Source of the DNA: Thermovirga lienii DSM 17291
Lineage (GTDB): Bacteria; Synergistota; Synergistia; Synergistales; Thermovirgaceae
NCBI GenBank assembly: GCA_000233775.1
Contig: CP003096.1
Coordinates: 1,328,501-1,392,500 of the forward strand
DNA length: 64,000 nt
Direction of reading: 5' to 3'
The translations under genes were made by a program, and so were the position numbers. Shown piece by piece: positions 44,231 to 53,881 of the stretch. Numbering within the stretch: position 1 is the stretch's first letter; every line of letters begins with the position of its first letter. Below the pieces are notes generated by a model. That model ran no database searches. It worked only from the letters and a program-made list of their open reading frames with translations, and had not been told where the DNA came from.

Positions 44231-44722
44231 TTATGCCTCCTCAGATAAAACTTCTTCCTTCTCGATGTTCGTCGCCTCCAAAGAATTGAGCAACGATCCA
44301 TATTTTGATATCAAGCCCTTGAATTCTGCTATGAACTGGTACCTTACCTGCTTTAGACGTTCAATATCTCTCCTGTATGCTTCAGCTTTCTCTCTGGCAT
44401 CCATGACGATCTTATGGGCCTCGGCCTCCGCTTCGGCTATTATAACCTCTGCCTTGCTCTCTGCATTGCTCACCCGCTCCTCGGCACTTTTCTGCGCAAG
44501 GATGAGGGCGTCCTGCAGAGATTTCTTTAACTCGTTGTACTCCCTCAACTGATCTTCCATCCTTGCAACCGTTGTTTCAAGGACCTTAACCTTTTCAGCG
44601 TAGTCCTGAACAGTAGCTATAACCTTTTCGATGAAATCCTCCACCTCTTCCGGGTTGTATCCCCGCAATGACCTGCTGAAAGAAATGTTCTCGATGTCCA
44701 GCACCGTCATAATAGTTCCCAT
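44231..44722 (-). CDS. DivIVA-domain protein
   Basis: A 163-residue protein with the DivIVA N-terminal membrane-targeting motif (ISFSRSLRGYNPEEVEDFIEKV) and a long coiled coil (about 35-145). DivIVA proteins gather at curved membranes and organise division or polar growth. Start at ATG 44722, seven bases after AGGAGG; a longer frame would include the ribosome site. Next to yggS, as often seen in division-linked clusters. Confidence 0.9.
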   Translation of the reverse strand: MGTIMTVLDIENISFSRSLRGYNPEEVEDFIEKVIATVQDYAEKVKVLETTVARMEDQLREYNELKKSLQDALILAQKSAEERVSNAESKAEVIIAEAEAEAHKIVMDAREKAEAYRRDIERLKQVRYQFIAEFKGLISKYGSLLNSLEATNIEKEEVLSEEA

Positions 44723-44757
44723 GCCGTTCCCTCCTTTCCTCACCTTTCTTCACAAGC

Positions 44758-45435
44758 TCACCTTCTTGGACCAAAAAGAGCCGTGCCTATTCTAACCATG
44801 GTGCTACCTTCCATTATCGCATATTCGAAATCATCACTCATTCCCATTGAAAGCTCCGGCAACCTTATTTGTAATGACTCTTCAAGCTTAGAACAAAGCT
44901 CCCTAAGAAGCGCAAAAGATCTTCTGATCTCGAACTCTTTCTCAGTTAAAGGGGCCATGCCCATCAATCCTATGAGTTTAAGGCAATCACAGTCGTTCAA
45001 TACATGTTCCACCAACGCCTCAACGTCCCCTGGATCTACTCCCTGTTTGCTTTCCTCGCCTGATATGTTCACTTCAACCATGCACTCCAGCTTCTTATTT
45101 TTTTCCTTGGCTATGCGCTGGAGCGTATCAGCCAAGGTAGAGCTGTTCACACTCTGAATACAGTCAAATATGTCTATGGCCTTTCTGGCCTTGTTCCTTT
45201 GAAGGGTACCAATGAAATGCCACGGTATACGGACATCTTCGGGCCAGCTATTCTTTTTCGCCATGGCTTCTTGAACCCTATTCTCACCTATGGCGTAAAC
45301 TCCGCTTTTTGCAACCGCGATCATTTCCTCCAATGTCCTCGTCTTCGTGGCTGCTACTATTTTGATTTCCTCAGGCTTTCTGCCGGCCTTGATGGCAGCA
45401 TCCGCTATCCTCTCTTTTATCTTCGCTACATTCAT
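44758..45435 (-). CDS. YggS-family PLP homeostasis protein
   Basis: A 225-residue fold type III PLP-binding protein. VAATKTRTLEEM carries the PLP lysine, and GENRVQEA, WHFIGTLQRNKAR and LSMGMSDDFEYAI are signature motifs. It has no enzymatic activity in known cases but keeps pyridoxal phosphate and amino acid pools in balance. Start ATG 45435 gives MNVAKIKERI as in relatives, with AGAGG eight bases upstream; an ATG at 45456 overlapping the previous gene is possible. Confidence 0.92.
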   Translation of the reverse strand: MNVAKIKERIADAAIKAGRKPEEIKIVAATKTRTLEEMIAVAKSGVYAIGENRVQEAMAKKNSWPEDVRIPWHFIGTLQRNKARKAIDIFDCIQSVNSSTLADTLQRIAKEKNKKLECMVEVNISGEESKQGVDPGDVEALVEHVLNDCDCLKLIGLMGMAPLTEKEFEIRRSFALLRELCSKLEESLQIRLPELSMGMSDDFEYAIMEGSTMVRIGTALFGPRR

Positions 45436-45449
45436 CGATATAACCTCTA

Positions 45450-46406
45450 TCACCATAATCTGATCACTCCCTCCCTGGCCTTTGAAGCGTTCTTAACCAC
45501 GACTTCGCCCGGTTTAAGTCCATTAGTGACCATAAACTTCCCTTTGCCAACAGGAAGGCCTTCTATTTCGTGTCTTATTACTTCATCTCCTTCAACTTTG
45601 TAAACCCACAGCTTCCCATCCTGCATAAGAACAGAGCTTTCTGGTACAACTACACCTCTTCTCTCCCCCATACACAAAATTAAACTGGTACCCCTTGAAT
45701 AAATATACTCCAAAGGGAAAAAAGGTAATGTAACATAAACCTTACTCAGAGAACCAGTCTGGCTTATTGCCTCTATGTCTGCATCAAACATAAAACTATC
45801 TTTGTTCATCTTAATGCTCATCTTTCTACCCTTAATCAACTCATTCAATAGCGGGAAATGACCCAAATATACGATCGCTCGCAAACGTTGGGGTTGGGGT
45901 ATTAACTTGCCTATAGGTGTCCCTTTAGAGACAACCGCACCATCCCTCATAAGTTTTAGTTTCTTCTCTACCGATATCCCAGGATGATTCCATAGATTGA
46001 TATAATTCCATTTATCTTCATATCCATCTGTTCCTGCAACAAAGTAGCCTGGTTCTTTGGCCTTAATTTGCACCTTACTGCCAGAATCCAACTCTATAAA
46101 TGCTAAGGTCTCGTTCTCTCCAACGAAGAACGGTCCCACTCCCTTAGGATAAAAGACCCTACCTACGTTTGGGGAGTAAATAACCTTTTCATTCCACAAC
46201 AGCACGGCCTTTAAAGGTGTCTCGTCGATATAAAAAGATCCTTCCGCCAGTGCCAAAGCAGGCCTTGCAGCAGAATAGCGCTCATACCACTTGATATATA
46301 CGTAAACGGCCCCCGCCACTATGCCTGCAAAGCATATGACGTAAAGCAATTTCAAGAATATCTTGTCAGTGGCTTTATGTTTGTTCTTCCTTCTATTCCT
46401 TCTCAT
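45450..46406 (-). CDS. HlyD-like membrane-anchored protein
   Basis: A 318-residue protein. A basic N-terminus (MRRNRRKNKHK) and one membrane helix (about 20-40) precede an extracytoplasmic region with a barrel-sandwich/HlyD-like layout: DGAVVSKGTPIGKLIPQ in the middle and a C-terminal beta domain with RRGVVVPESSVLMQDGKLWVYKV. It resembles periplasmic adaptor proteins, but no transporter or outer-membrane channel is nearby. Its place beside yggS and divIVA suggests an envelope or division role, which is inference. Confidence 0.7.
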   Translation of the reverse strand: MRRNRRKNKHKATDKIFLKLLYVICFAGIVAGAVYVYIKWYERYSAARPALALAEGSFYIDETPLKAVLLWNEKVIYSPNVGRVFYPKGVGPFFVGENETLAFIELDSGSKVQIKAKEPGYFVAGTDGYEDKWNYINLWNHPGISVEKKLKLMRDGAVVSKGTPIGKLIPQPQRLRAIVYLGHFPLLNELIKGRKMSIKMNKDSFMFDADIEAISQTGSLSKVYVTLPFFPLEYIYSRGTSLILCMGERRGVVVPESSVLMQDGKLWVYKVEGDEVIRHEIEGLPVGKGKFMVTNGLKPGEVVVKNASKAREGVIRLW

Positions 46407-46421
46407 ATCAGGTACAGACCT

Positions 46422-47387
46422 TCAGTTCTCATTACCACGTGTCAGTAAAGATTTTAATTCTTCGCCTCCGTAGAAACGTCTTATGTTATCTGCAATAAAA
46501 TTGGCAACTCCCTTCACGGCTTCATCTGTTACCCCTCCTATATGAGGGGTAACCAAGACTCTAGGATCGGCTAACAGAGGGTCTTCAGGATCTGCAGGCT
46601 CATCCCAAAAGACATCCAAACCTATACCCGCAAGCTTGCCTCCCTCAAGAGCTTTCTCTAAAGCGCTTCTTTTCACAAGTTCCGCCCGCGCCACATTGAT
46701 TAGGTAAGTTCCTTCAGAGACAGCGTCGAAAAATGATTCATCAACTATGTTCATGGTTTCCTTATTAAGCTCCAATGCCAAAACTATAAAATTGCTTCTG
46801 GGAAGGACCCGATGCAAGTCCTTCAGCAGGCAGAACTCGTCTAGCATTAAAGAGTCGAATTCCGGCCTGAAAGACCTGTTCACTCCTATTACATTCATAC
46901 CAAAACCTTTAACCCTCTGGATGACACATTGGCCCACATTTCCAAGTCCTATTACTGTCACCGTCTTTTTCCACAAGGCCACACCTCTAGGGGCATACAG
47001 CCTTTTTTTACGTAAGTTCTCCTGGGTACGGTTCCACCTCCGAGCTAAAAGAAGCATGTGCATTATCGCCAATTCTCCAACACCCTCTGCGTTTCCTGTG
47101 CCTTTGGCCGGAACATTGCAAACCTTTACCCCTCGCTCGGCACAAGCTGTCAGATCTATTTTCTCTACGCCTACACCCCATTGATGTATAAATTTGAGAT
47201 TCGGGGCCTTATTCAAAAGGGCTTCGTCGACTTTCATAGGTCCTATCACCATTACCTCAGTTGAGGGAAGGTAATTCAAGAGCTCTTCTTCCGAGCACAC
47301 ATCTACCTCCAGACCATCAAAAACACTCTCCACTTCTGGAAAAAGCTTCTTGAAAGCCTTGCCTACCAATAACACCTTACTTCCCAT
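46422..47387 (-). CDS. D-isomer-specific 2-hydroxyacid dehydrogenase
   Basis: A 321-residue protein with the NAD loop VIGLGNVGQCVIQRVKGFG, catalytic arginine in NVARAELV, glutamate in DVFWDEPADPEDPL and histidine in TPHIGGVTDEA. It probably interconverts a 2-oxoacid and a D-2-hydroxyacid (glyoxylate, phosphoglycerate or branched-chain types cannot be told apart). Start ATG 47387, nine bases after GAGGAG. Follows folE2 closely. Confidence 0.88.
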   Translation of the reverse strand: MGSKVLLVGKAFKKLFPEVESVFDGLEVDVCSEEELLNYLPSTEVMVIGPMKVDEALLNKAPNLKFIHQWGVGVEKIDLTACAERGVKVCNVPAKGTGNAEGVGELAIMHMLLLARRWNRTQENLRKKRLYAPRGVALWKKTVTVIGLGNVGQCVIQRVKGFGMNVIGVNRSFRPEFDSLMLDEFCLLKDLHRVLPRSNFIVLALELNKETMNIVDESFFDAVSEGTYLINVARAELVKRSALEKALEGGKLAGIGLDVFWDEPADPEDPLLADPRVLVTPHIGGVTDEAVKGVANFIADNIRRFYGGEELKSLLTRGNEN

Positions 47388-47392
47388 GGGCT

Positions 47393-48166
47393 TCAACTCC
47401 TCTTATCCCTTACTAGACTCGCAAAGGCATCATGATTGTGGATGCTCTCCTGACTTACTACTGAAACGGAGAACCAATCCACTCTGTCATCCTGATCTAA
47501 TTTTAGGGCCACGTCTCTGACTACATCTTCTACGAATCTAGGATTGGAATATGCCTGCTCCGTTACAAATTTTTCATCTTTTCTTTTAAGCAGGGTATAG
47601 ACTGGGGAGGAGGCGCAACTCTCTGCTACATCCACTAACTCCTCTATCCAAATGCGTTTGTTCATTCTCACCTCAATGGAAACTTTTGCCCTCTGGTTGT
47701 GAGCACCATACTCGGATATCTCTTTCGAGCAAGGACATAGGGTCTGAACTGGGACTGTGACTTTCATCGTAAAATCAAAATGTTCATCGTAGGAGGCCCA
47801 GAAAACCACATCGTACCTTGTGTAACTAGTGGATCCGCTAACGGGAGCCTTTCTGTTTATAAAATAGGGGAATTCTATTTTCACCTCTGATCCACTTGCA
47901 TTCAATTTTCTTTTTAAGTCGACGGTAACCTGCTCAAGGCTCTCAAGAGTTACCCTTCCCTTGAATTCGTTGAGGACCTCAAGGAACCTGCTCATATGAG
48001 TGCCCCTGAATTTACGGGGTAACGACACCGCCATGGTGACGTTAGCGACCGTGTGTTGCAGGTTCTCCTTAGGGTCCAAAACGACGATGGGATAGGAGAC
48101 GGAAGTAACTCCTACCCTATCTATTGGGATATTGCGAGTATCTTTTTCGTTCTGAACGTCCTTCAT
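47393..48166 (-). CDS. folE2: GTP cyclohydrolase IB (FolE2)
   Basis: A 257-residue member of the FolE2 family with the cysteine-containing TLCPCSKEISEYGAHNQR motif. It converts GTP to dihydroneopterin triphosphate, the first step of folate and queuosine precursors, and tolerates metals other than zinc. It lies two bases after queD, so the product feeds directly into queuosine synthesis. Confidence 0.95.
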   Translation of the reverse strand: MKDVQNEKDTRNIPIDRVGVTSVSYPIVVLDPKENLQHTVANVTMAVSLPRKFRGTHMSRFLEVLNEFKGRVTLESLEQVTVDLKRKLNASGSEVKIEFPYFINRKAPVSGSTSYTRYDVVFWASYDEHFDFTMKVTVPVQTLCPCSKEISEYGAHNQRAKVSIEVRMNKRIWIEELVDVAESCASSPVYTLLKRKDEKFVTEQAYSNPRFVEDVVRDVALKLDQDDRVDWFSVSVVSQESIHNHDAFASLVRDKRS

Positions 48167-48167
48167 G

Positions 48168-48539
48168 TCAAATCTTCTCCAGCCTCAATATAACGGAACT
48201 GCCCGGACTCTCCCAAAGCTCTATTTCGGCAAGGGAGCAGCTCTTCCCTTTAAATTCAGGTTCCAACTTTTCCTTTATCCATAAAACCATGTTCTCCGTC
48301 GTCGGTTGGGCTACCAGATCGTTCAAGCAAGAATGGTCAAGGGCTGACAATACTTTTTCCTGCACGATTGCCTTGAGCTCCAAGAAATCCATCACCATAC
48401 CTTCACTGTCGGGTTCTCCCTTTACAGTGACTGCCAGCCTGTATGTATGCCCATGAAGGCGTTCGCATTTTCCGTGATATTTCCCTAGATAATGAGCTGC
48501 ATCAAAAGTAAATTCTTTCTTAACGTACATAACTGTCAA
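48168..48539 (-). CDS. queD: 6-carboxy-tetrahydropterin synthase QueD
   Basis: A 123-residue 6-pyruvoyl-tetrahydropterin synthase family protein. Zinc ligands are in FDAAHYL and ERLHGHTYRL, and DHSCLND and a C-terminal glutamate complete the site. It makes 6-carboxytetrahydropterin for queuosine. The start is TTG 48539 with GGGGG eight bases upstream. With folE2 here and queH at 13.6 kb, three queuosine genes lie in the window; queC and queE are not seen. Confidence 0.93.
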   Translation of the reverse strand: MTVMYVKKEFTFDAAHYLGKYHGKCERLHGHTYRLAVTVKGEPDSEGMVMDFLELKAIVQEKVLSALDHSCLNDLVAQPTTENMVLWIKEKLEPEFKGKSCSLAEIELWESPGSSVILRLEKI

Positions 48540-48598
48540 CTATCACACCCCCAAAATCTTATAAAACTCAGGACGTTAACTTCATAATAGCCTTTAGC

Positions 48599-49534
48599 TC
48601 AATCCATGGGAAGATTTTTTTGCTCAACTTCTAAAGTGCTTCCTCCCCCCATACCTAAATAACGTTTCATCTGGAGAGCATTCTTGACAGCAAAATCTCT
48701 AAAACAGTTGTTGAACATGACGTAGGCTGATGGAACTTGTTCTATTCTAGCTGCTACTTCTTCTGCTATCGACCTTAGTTCCGCCTCGTCATATCTATAG
48801 GCAAAGCGTTCCGCAACAGAGATATTCTTTTTCATCCATGCCTCACTGTTTCTTCCGTGCAACCTCAACACCGTTCCCCAGCTTGCAGTCACGGGCCATT
48901 CAAACGGCACGGTCCATACCAACTTGGGCTCATCAACGGCTACATAAGCCAAGTTTTCATCCTCCAGCAATTTCAGGAAAGCTGCCTTGTTATCATCTTC
49001 TAGCCAAGACCTGTGCCTGATCTCCACCGCAACCTTAAACGGCCTGCTCTTTTTAGCCAAGAACCTTATATACTCCAAAGTCTTAGCTTCATACTTGAAC
49101 CAGGGCGGAAACTGAAACAAAAGATATCCTAAACGTCCCATATTATGCAGAACATATATCCTACGATAAAAAACCTCCCAAAGTAAACTCCTGACAGACC
49201 TTTCAAGGTCGAACAACTTAACTCGGTCCCTCCTGGCTAAATTTATGCCGTCTCTTATCTCTAGAGGCAAAGATTTGAGCGATATGGCATGAAAAGTGAA
49301 CAATCCAAAGGCCTTCACGTTGAACAAAAAATTAGGAGGGGTTCTCAACGCCCATGCATAAATAGATTTTTCCTTGGGGATGGCGTAAAAGGAGCTGTCT
49401 ACCTCCACAGTGTCAAAGTGCTGGGAATAAAACTTCAGCTTATCCTCGGGATCCTTCGCACTTTTGGGATACCACCCGCTTGCCACCAGCGAGCGGTCCA
49501 TCCACGAACATGTCCCAATTCTAATCTCGGACAT
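48599..49534 (-). CDS. DUF72 domain protein
   Basis: A 311-residue TIM-barrel-like DUF72 protein: RIGTCSWMDRSLVASGWYP at the N-terminus, FDTVEVDSSFYAIP and VAVEIRHRSWLED are the family landmarks, and YVMFNNCFRDFAVKNA lies near the end. The biochemical role is unknown; conserved acidic and histidine residues suggest an enzyme. Precedes queD with a 59-base gap. Confidence 0.88.
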   Translation of the reverse strand: MSEIRIGTCSWMDRSLVASGWYPKSAKDPEDKLKFYSQHFDTVEVDSSFYAIPKEKSIYAWALRTPPNFLFNVKAFGLFTFHAISLKSLPLEIRDGINLARRDRVKLFDLERSVRSLLWEVFYRRIYVLHNMGRLGYLLFQFPPWFKYEAKTLEYIRFLAKKSRPFKVAVEIRHRSWLEDDNKAAFLKLLEDENLAYVAVDEPKLVWTVPFEWPVTASWGTVLRLHGRNSEAWMKKNISVAERFAYRYDEAELRSIAEEVAARIEQVPSAYVMFNNCFRDFAVKNALQMKRYLGMGGGSTLEVEQKNLPMD

Positions 49535-49659
49535 GAATATCAGACCACCTCTTTTTGTACATCTATGTCTGTATGCTCATCACCTCTATAGTATAATAAC
49601 TTAAGTGGATAAAATTTATATTGAACGCAGTTTTCTAAAATTTGGAAGGAGTAGTGAAA

Positions 49660-50559
49660 ATGAAGCTTGAAGGAATTTTCGCACCCATACCAACACCTTT
49701 TGACGACAACTATGAACTTGACCTGAATGCTTTGAAGAAAAACATGGATTACTGGCTAACCACACCACTAGACGGAATCGTGGCGGCAGGATCCAACGGT
49801 GAATGGCCTCTTCTTACTTACGAGGAGAAAATAAAACTTTTCGAAGCCTGCGTCAAATACGCTGGAGGAAAAGTTAAGGTCATAGCTGGAACCCACTGCC
49901 CATCAACCCAAGAGACTATAGCACTGTCAAAAGAAGCTGCAAGGGTAGGTTGTGACGCTGTGCTAGTTCTTCCCCCTCATTATTATAAGGGACAAAATAC
50001 CCAAGAATCCCTTAAAAGGTACTTTTTTGAGCTAGCAGATAATACGCCCATACCTGTAGTCTTATACAACATGCCTGCCAACACTGGCTTCAACATGGAT
50101 CACAAAACAGTGAAAACCTTATCAGAGCACCCAAACATAATCGGCATCAAAGACAGCTCCGCCGACATAGTTCAGATATGCCAAATATGCAAAAACACTC
50201 CTTCAGATTTCAACGTATTTGCTGGATCGGGAAGCTATTTCTTGCCCTCCCTTGCAGTGGGATGCAGTGGAGGAACCATGGCAGTGGCCAACATATTCGC
50301 AAAACCATGCAAAGAAATATTTGAGCACTTCAACAACGGAGATATAAAGAATGCTCAAAAAATACAACTGGCCCTGGTGGATATAAACCAAGCTGTTACC
50401 AAACGATATGGCGTTCCTGGATTGAAGGCCGCAATGGAGATCGCTGGGCTCTACGGAGGGCCGCCAAGACCTCCGCTTTTGCCCGTTTCAAAGGAGATAA
50501 GAGAGGAAATAAAAGGTATCTACAACGATTTCAAGAACTTTTATGAAGGGGGTAAATAG
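49660..50559 (+). CDS. DapA-like class I aldolase (DHDPS/NAL family)
   Basis: A 299-residue TIM-barrel lyase. GSNGEWPLLTYEEK, VLYNMPANTGFNM (catalytic tyrosine) and IIGIKDSSAD (Schiff-base lysine) are the family motifs. True dihydrodipicolinate synthases usually have GTTGE at the first site; here it is SNGEW, so another pyruvate aldolase role (for example 4-hydroxy-2-oxoglutarate or a sugar acid) is possible. Start ATG 49660, eight bases after AAGGAG. Followed one base later by a flavodoxin-like gene, in one operon. Confidence 0.85.
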   Translation: MKLEGIFAPIPTPFDDNYELDLNALKKNMDYWLTTPLDGIVAAGSNGEWPLLTYEEKIKLFEACVKYAGGKVKVIAGTHCPSTQETIALSKEAARVGCDAVLVLPPHYYKGQNTQESLKRYFFELADNTPIPVVLYNMPANTGFNMDHKTVKTLSEHPNIIGIKDSSADIVQICQICKNTPSDFNVFAGSGSYFLPSLAVGCSGGTMAVANIFAKPCKEIFEHFNNGDIKNAQKIQLALVDINQAVTKRYGVPGLKAAMEIAGLYGGPPRPPLLPVSKEIREEIKGIYNDFKNFYEGGK

Positions 50560-50560
50560 C

Positions 50561-51118
50561 ATGAAAAACCTTTTGGTTCTTCTAGGAAGTCCAAGAACCG
50601 AGGGTAACAGTGAAAAACTGGCCAAGGCTTTTATAAAAGGAGCCAATAAAAATACCTCCAACGTTGAGATCATAAGGTTGGCAGAGAAAGAGCTCAAAGG
50701 TTGTAAGGATTGCAGAATGTGCTGGAACAACGGTAAACATTGTGTAGTTCCAGATCAAATGCACGAAATATATGAAGCCTTGGATAAAGCGGACATCGTA
50801 GTATTTGCAACGCCTCTCTACTGGTATACTTGGAGCACCCAAATTAAACCCGTATGGGACAGGTTGTTGCCGTATGTCTCAAATAAGGCTCCAAGGACTC
50901 TCGCCGGAAAAGAAGCGATACTTCTAGCTGTTGCGGGAGATTCCTCTGAAGAAGTGTTTAAAGGGCTTGTTTACTCTTTCGAAAAATCGTGTTCTCTCTT
51001 AGGCATGAAAATTGCCGCGAAAATCACCGTGCCCAACGTGTACGAACCAAGTGACATCGACGGCTCTCCTAGTTTAACAGAAGCAGAGAGACTAGGAGAG
51101 AGCTTGACAAAAGACTAA
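50561..51118 (+). CDS. Flavodoxin-fold NAD(P)H-dependent oxidoreductase
   Basis: A 185-residue protein. LLGSPRTEGNSEKLAKAF is the FMN phosphate loop, CKDCRMCWNNGKHCVVPDQM is a cysteine motif typical of this flavoprotein group (iron-sulfur flavoprotein/NADPH-dependent FMN reductase type), and ATPLYWYTWSTQIK binds the isoalloxazine ring. Substrate unknown. Start ATG 50561, eight bases after GGGGG, directly after the DapA-like stop. Confidence 0.85.
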   Translation: MKNLLVLLGSPRTEGNSEKLAKAFIKGANKNTSNVEIIRLAEKELKGCKDCRMCWNNGKHCVVPDQMHEIYEALDKADIVVFATPLYWYTWSTQIKPVWDRLLPYVSNKAPRTLAGKEAILLAVAGDSSEEVFKGLVYSFEKSCSLLGMKIAAKITVPNVYEPSDIDGSPSLTEAERLGESLTKD

Positions 51119-51121
51119 AAA

Positions 51122-51151
51122 TAGAGGCTTGAGGAGCACCTCAAGCCTCTA
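51122..51151 (-). terminator. Terminator after the SDR-gcvP operon
   Basis: 13-bp perfect stem TAGAGGCTTGAGG / CCTCAAGCCTCTA, four-base loop; on the minus strand it ends in TTTTT. It sits between the convergent flavodoxin and ATP-NAD-kinase-like genes and includes the stop codon of the latter. Confidence 0.85.
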
Positions 51152-52274
51152 CTCTATAAAAAATCTTTTCTCTGTATCCTGTAATGACTGGATATACTCC
51201 TACAAGAGCCATGTCCAAGGAGGAGTCTCCTGTATCCACCAAAAGAGGTGCACCGTGCAGAGACGCTATCTTTTGGGGCGTGGCGACTATGATGATGTTT
51301 TCTTTTCCCACATTCCTTATTACTCTTGGGCTAAGCTGGAGATTGCCCCTGCCCAATATGTAACCCTGCCCGCCGATAGGTGAAACTACAGTCTTTACCT
51401 TTGGATACTCATCCAACAGTTTCAATATGTCCTTTTCCGCGAGATCGCGACCTAAGGACATCCCGTCTAGGACAGCATCAACCCCCAGGAGGCTTTTTTC
51501 AATGCCTAACCTATCAGCTATGGCCTTTACTGTTGTGCCAGGCCCCAGCAAATATAGTACCCCCTCATCCATGGTACTAACCACTTCTTCCGCTATGGCT
51601 TGCTGAACGACCCTTTCAGTCATCATAGAGCCCGACTTCCTGCATTGGACCTTGCTTCTTTCCCAAGGCACTAACAGGTAGCCAAAAAGCCTGGCCTTTA
51701 CCTCTCCCTTTCTGTAAGCTTCCTCATCTATGTCCATTACTTCCGATTCCTTCAAGTTCCTTACTTTGCCGTCCAAAAACCTAGCAGCAAGTTCACCTGC
51801 TTTTTTCGGGGTCACCGCAAAAACTGCTGAATGGATCTTTACGCCAGCAGGAATACCCAAAACCGGAACCCTCAGGCCCACGGCCTCGCATATATCTCGA
51901 GCAGTGCCATCTCCTCCAGCAAACAGTATGAGCTCCACTCCCAGCTCCTCCATGCGTTTTGCAGCCCTCAAAGTATCTTGCCTACTGGAAGCCTTCTCTT
52001 TAAAGTGAGGGAAAACCAGCTCGTATTCTTTGGTATATTCCTTTAGCACGTTCTCTCCCATATCTTGAGGACAGGTGTAAAAAAATGCCTCTGTGCCACA
52101 ACGAAAAAACATATCCAAAGCCTCCCGCGCCCGCTCTGGGGCGCGGGGACTTGCTCCTAGGGATAGGGCCTTCTCCAAAGTGTCCTTGCCGTCGGTACCT
52201 TTCAATCCAACAGCTCCACCCATTCCCGCTATAGGGTTTATTATCAGTCCTATCTTCTTTGCTGTGCTAACCAT
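51141..52274 (-). CDS. ATP-NAD kinase-like protein
   Basis: A 377-residue protein of the NAD kinase/AcoX-related group: INPIAGMGGAVGLKGTDG at the N-terminus and the kinase loop LFAGGDGTARDI. The C-terminal half has GRGNLQLSPRVIRN. It may phosphorylate NAD or a related molecule; relatives are found in catabolic operons and their substrate is often unproven. Start ATG 52274 overlaps gcvPB by eight bases; a longer frame has no ribosome site. Last gene of the SDR-gcvPA-gcvPB operon. Confidence 0.8.
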   Translation of the reverse strand: MVSTAKKIGLIINPIAGMGGAVGLKGTDGKDTLEKALSLGASPRAPERAREALDMFFRCGTEAFFYTCPQDMGENVLKEYTKEYELVFPHFKEKASSRQDTLRAAKRMEELGVELILFAGGDGTARDICEAVGLRVPVLGIPAGVKIHSAVFAVTPKKAGELAARFLDGKVRNLKESEVMDIDEEAYRKGEVKARLFGYLLVPWERSKVQCRKSGSMMTERVVQQAIAEEVVSTMDEGVLYLLGPGTTVKAIADRLGIEKSLLGVDAVLDGMSLGRDLAEKDILKLLDEYPKVKTVVSPIGGQGYILGRGNLQLSPRVIRNVGKENIIIVATPQKIASLHGAPLLVDTGDSSLDMALVGVYPVITGYREKIFYRVEA

Positions 52275-53856
52275 CTTTTCTCTCTTTGGGTTCGAAATAT
52301 CCCGTGTACTTTTTCTTATAGGCTCTCCAAGTGATAGCCCACTTTTTGGGATCATCCAGGTAGTCGTGATCTATGTGATGTATTACGCTTCTATGAGGAG
52401 CTGTCTTGACTATTTCAGGGTTGGTGTAAGCTTCATTGGCCACATGTCTCAATATCGCCAAGAACTCGTCCAATTCGTCCTTCGAATAAGACTCCGTAGG
52501 CTCTATGGTGAAGGGCTCCGGAACTATCCATGGCTCATGGCTGGTCCAGTAATGGACACCGAAATCAAACATCCTGTTTTGGATGTCCGTAGTCGTTACT
52601 CCTGTGTCCTTGGTAAGCTTTTCCCAACTGTAACGAACCTGCTCCATTCTCAATTCGCCTTCAGCATAAGGTGCACTAGCCCCTTTTATCTTCAATATCT
52701 CCTTAAAGACGTAGTTGTTGTTTAGCAGAGCTACCCTGGCTACTTCTTTCAATCCTTCATCGCCAAGGCTTCTAATCCATGCGTATGCTCTTAGGATCAC
52801 AGGTATTACTCCGTAGAAATCCTTCACCTTGCCAATGGTGCAGGGAACATCATAATCCAAGAAATATCTACCAGATCCCTCGTCAAAGGATACCAAGGGT
52901 ACCGGCAGGAATTTAGCTAACTCCTCTGTCACCCCTACTACTCCTCCACCAGGGCCTCCACAACCGTGAGGGGAGGAAAAGGTCTTGTGAAGGTTGTAGA
53001 AGCAAAGATCGAACCCAGCCTCTCTTGCTCTAGTCAGCCCTAATATGCCGTTCAAGTTTGCTTGGTCGTAGCTGCATAATCCCCCTACAGAATGAACGAT
53101 ATCGGTGAACTCTTTTATCCTGGAATTATATATTCCTATGTCCTCTGGATTCGTTATGAAAAGCGCTGCTGTCCTCTCCGAAACTGCAGCTTTCAATGCC
53201 TCAATGTCAGGCCTTCCATCCGGCCCTGGATAGATAGTAATAATTTTAAACCCTTTCAATTTACTGGCTGCAGCGTTTGAAGGATGTGAGAATATAGTGG
53301 TTATTATCTCATCTCGCTTATCTGATTCTCCTCTGCTATCGACCCACGCCCTAACTATGGACGCAATGGTGAAGATAGCATGAGATCCACCTCCTGGGTG
53401 GAGGGAGAAGCGATCCATGCCCGAGATGGCCTTGAGATACTGTTCCGTCTCATACATCATCTTAAGCAAACCCTGGGCCGTTTCTTCTGGTTGGCAAGGA
53501 TGAAGTTCTGAAACCTTAGGATTGGCTGCTAGTTGGTCATTTATCTTGGGGCTGTATTTCATGGTACAAGTTCCCTGGCCAATGTCTATGTTCAAATCAG
53601 CACCTAGGTTTTCTTGAGATAGCCTAAGGTAGTGTTTCAGCACCCTCATTTGACCCATCTCAGGCAAGTTTGGTGGCTCTTTGCGATGCAATCCCTCTGG
53701 GATATCACCTAACCCCTCATCAGGAGACTGCATTACTTGATCTGCCTCAGGAACCAATATACCTCTTTCTCCTTTTCGTGAAAGTTCATATATTATAGGC
53801 TCATCCCATCTTGCCTGGTGGAAATCCCGCAATTTGGTATTCATGTCCATGCCCAT
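52267..53856 (-). CDS. gcvPB: Glycine dehydrogenase (decarboxylating) subunit 2
   Basis: A 529-residue C-terminal-type subunit of the split P-protein. The PLP lysine is in FYNLHKTFSSPHGCGGPGGG. With GcvPA it decarboxylates glycine, passing the aminomethyl group to lipoyl-GcvH. No gcvT, gcvH or lipoamide dehydrogenase is in the window. Start ATG 53856, nine bases after AAGGAG. 25 bases after gcvPA. Confidence 0.93.
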   Translation of the reverse strand: MGMDMNTKLRDFHQARWDEPIIYELSRKGERGILVPEADQVMQSPDEGLGDIPEGLHRKEPPNLPEMGQMRVLKHYLRLSQENLGADLNIDIGQGTCTMKYSPKINDQLAANPKVSELHPCQPEETAQGLLKMMYETEQYLKAISGMDRFSLHPGGGSHAIFTIASIVRAWVDSRGESDKRDEIITTIFSHPSNAAASKLKGFKIITIYPGPDGRPDIEALKAAVSERTAALFITNPEDIGIYNSRIKEFTDIVHSVGGLCSYDQANLNGILGLTRAREAGFDLCFYNLHKTFSSPHGCGGPGGGVVGVTEELAKFLPVPLVSFDEGSGRYFLDYDVPCTIGKVKDFYGVIPVILRAYAWIRSLGDEGLKEVARVALLNNNYVFKEILKIKGASAPYAEGELRMEQVRYSWEKLTKDTGVTTTDIQNRMFDFGVHYWTSHEPWIVPEPFTIEPTESYSKDELDEFLAILRHVANEAYTNPEIVKTAPHRSVIHHIDHDYLDDPKKWAITWRAYKKKYTGYFEPKERKDG

Positions 53857-53881
53857 ATAGCACATCTCCTTTCTTGTAAAT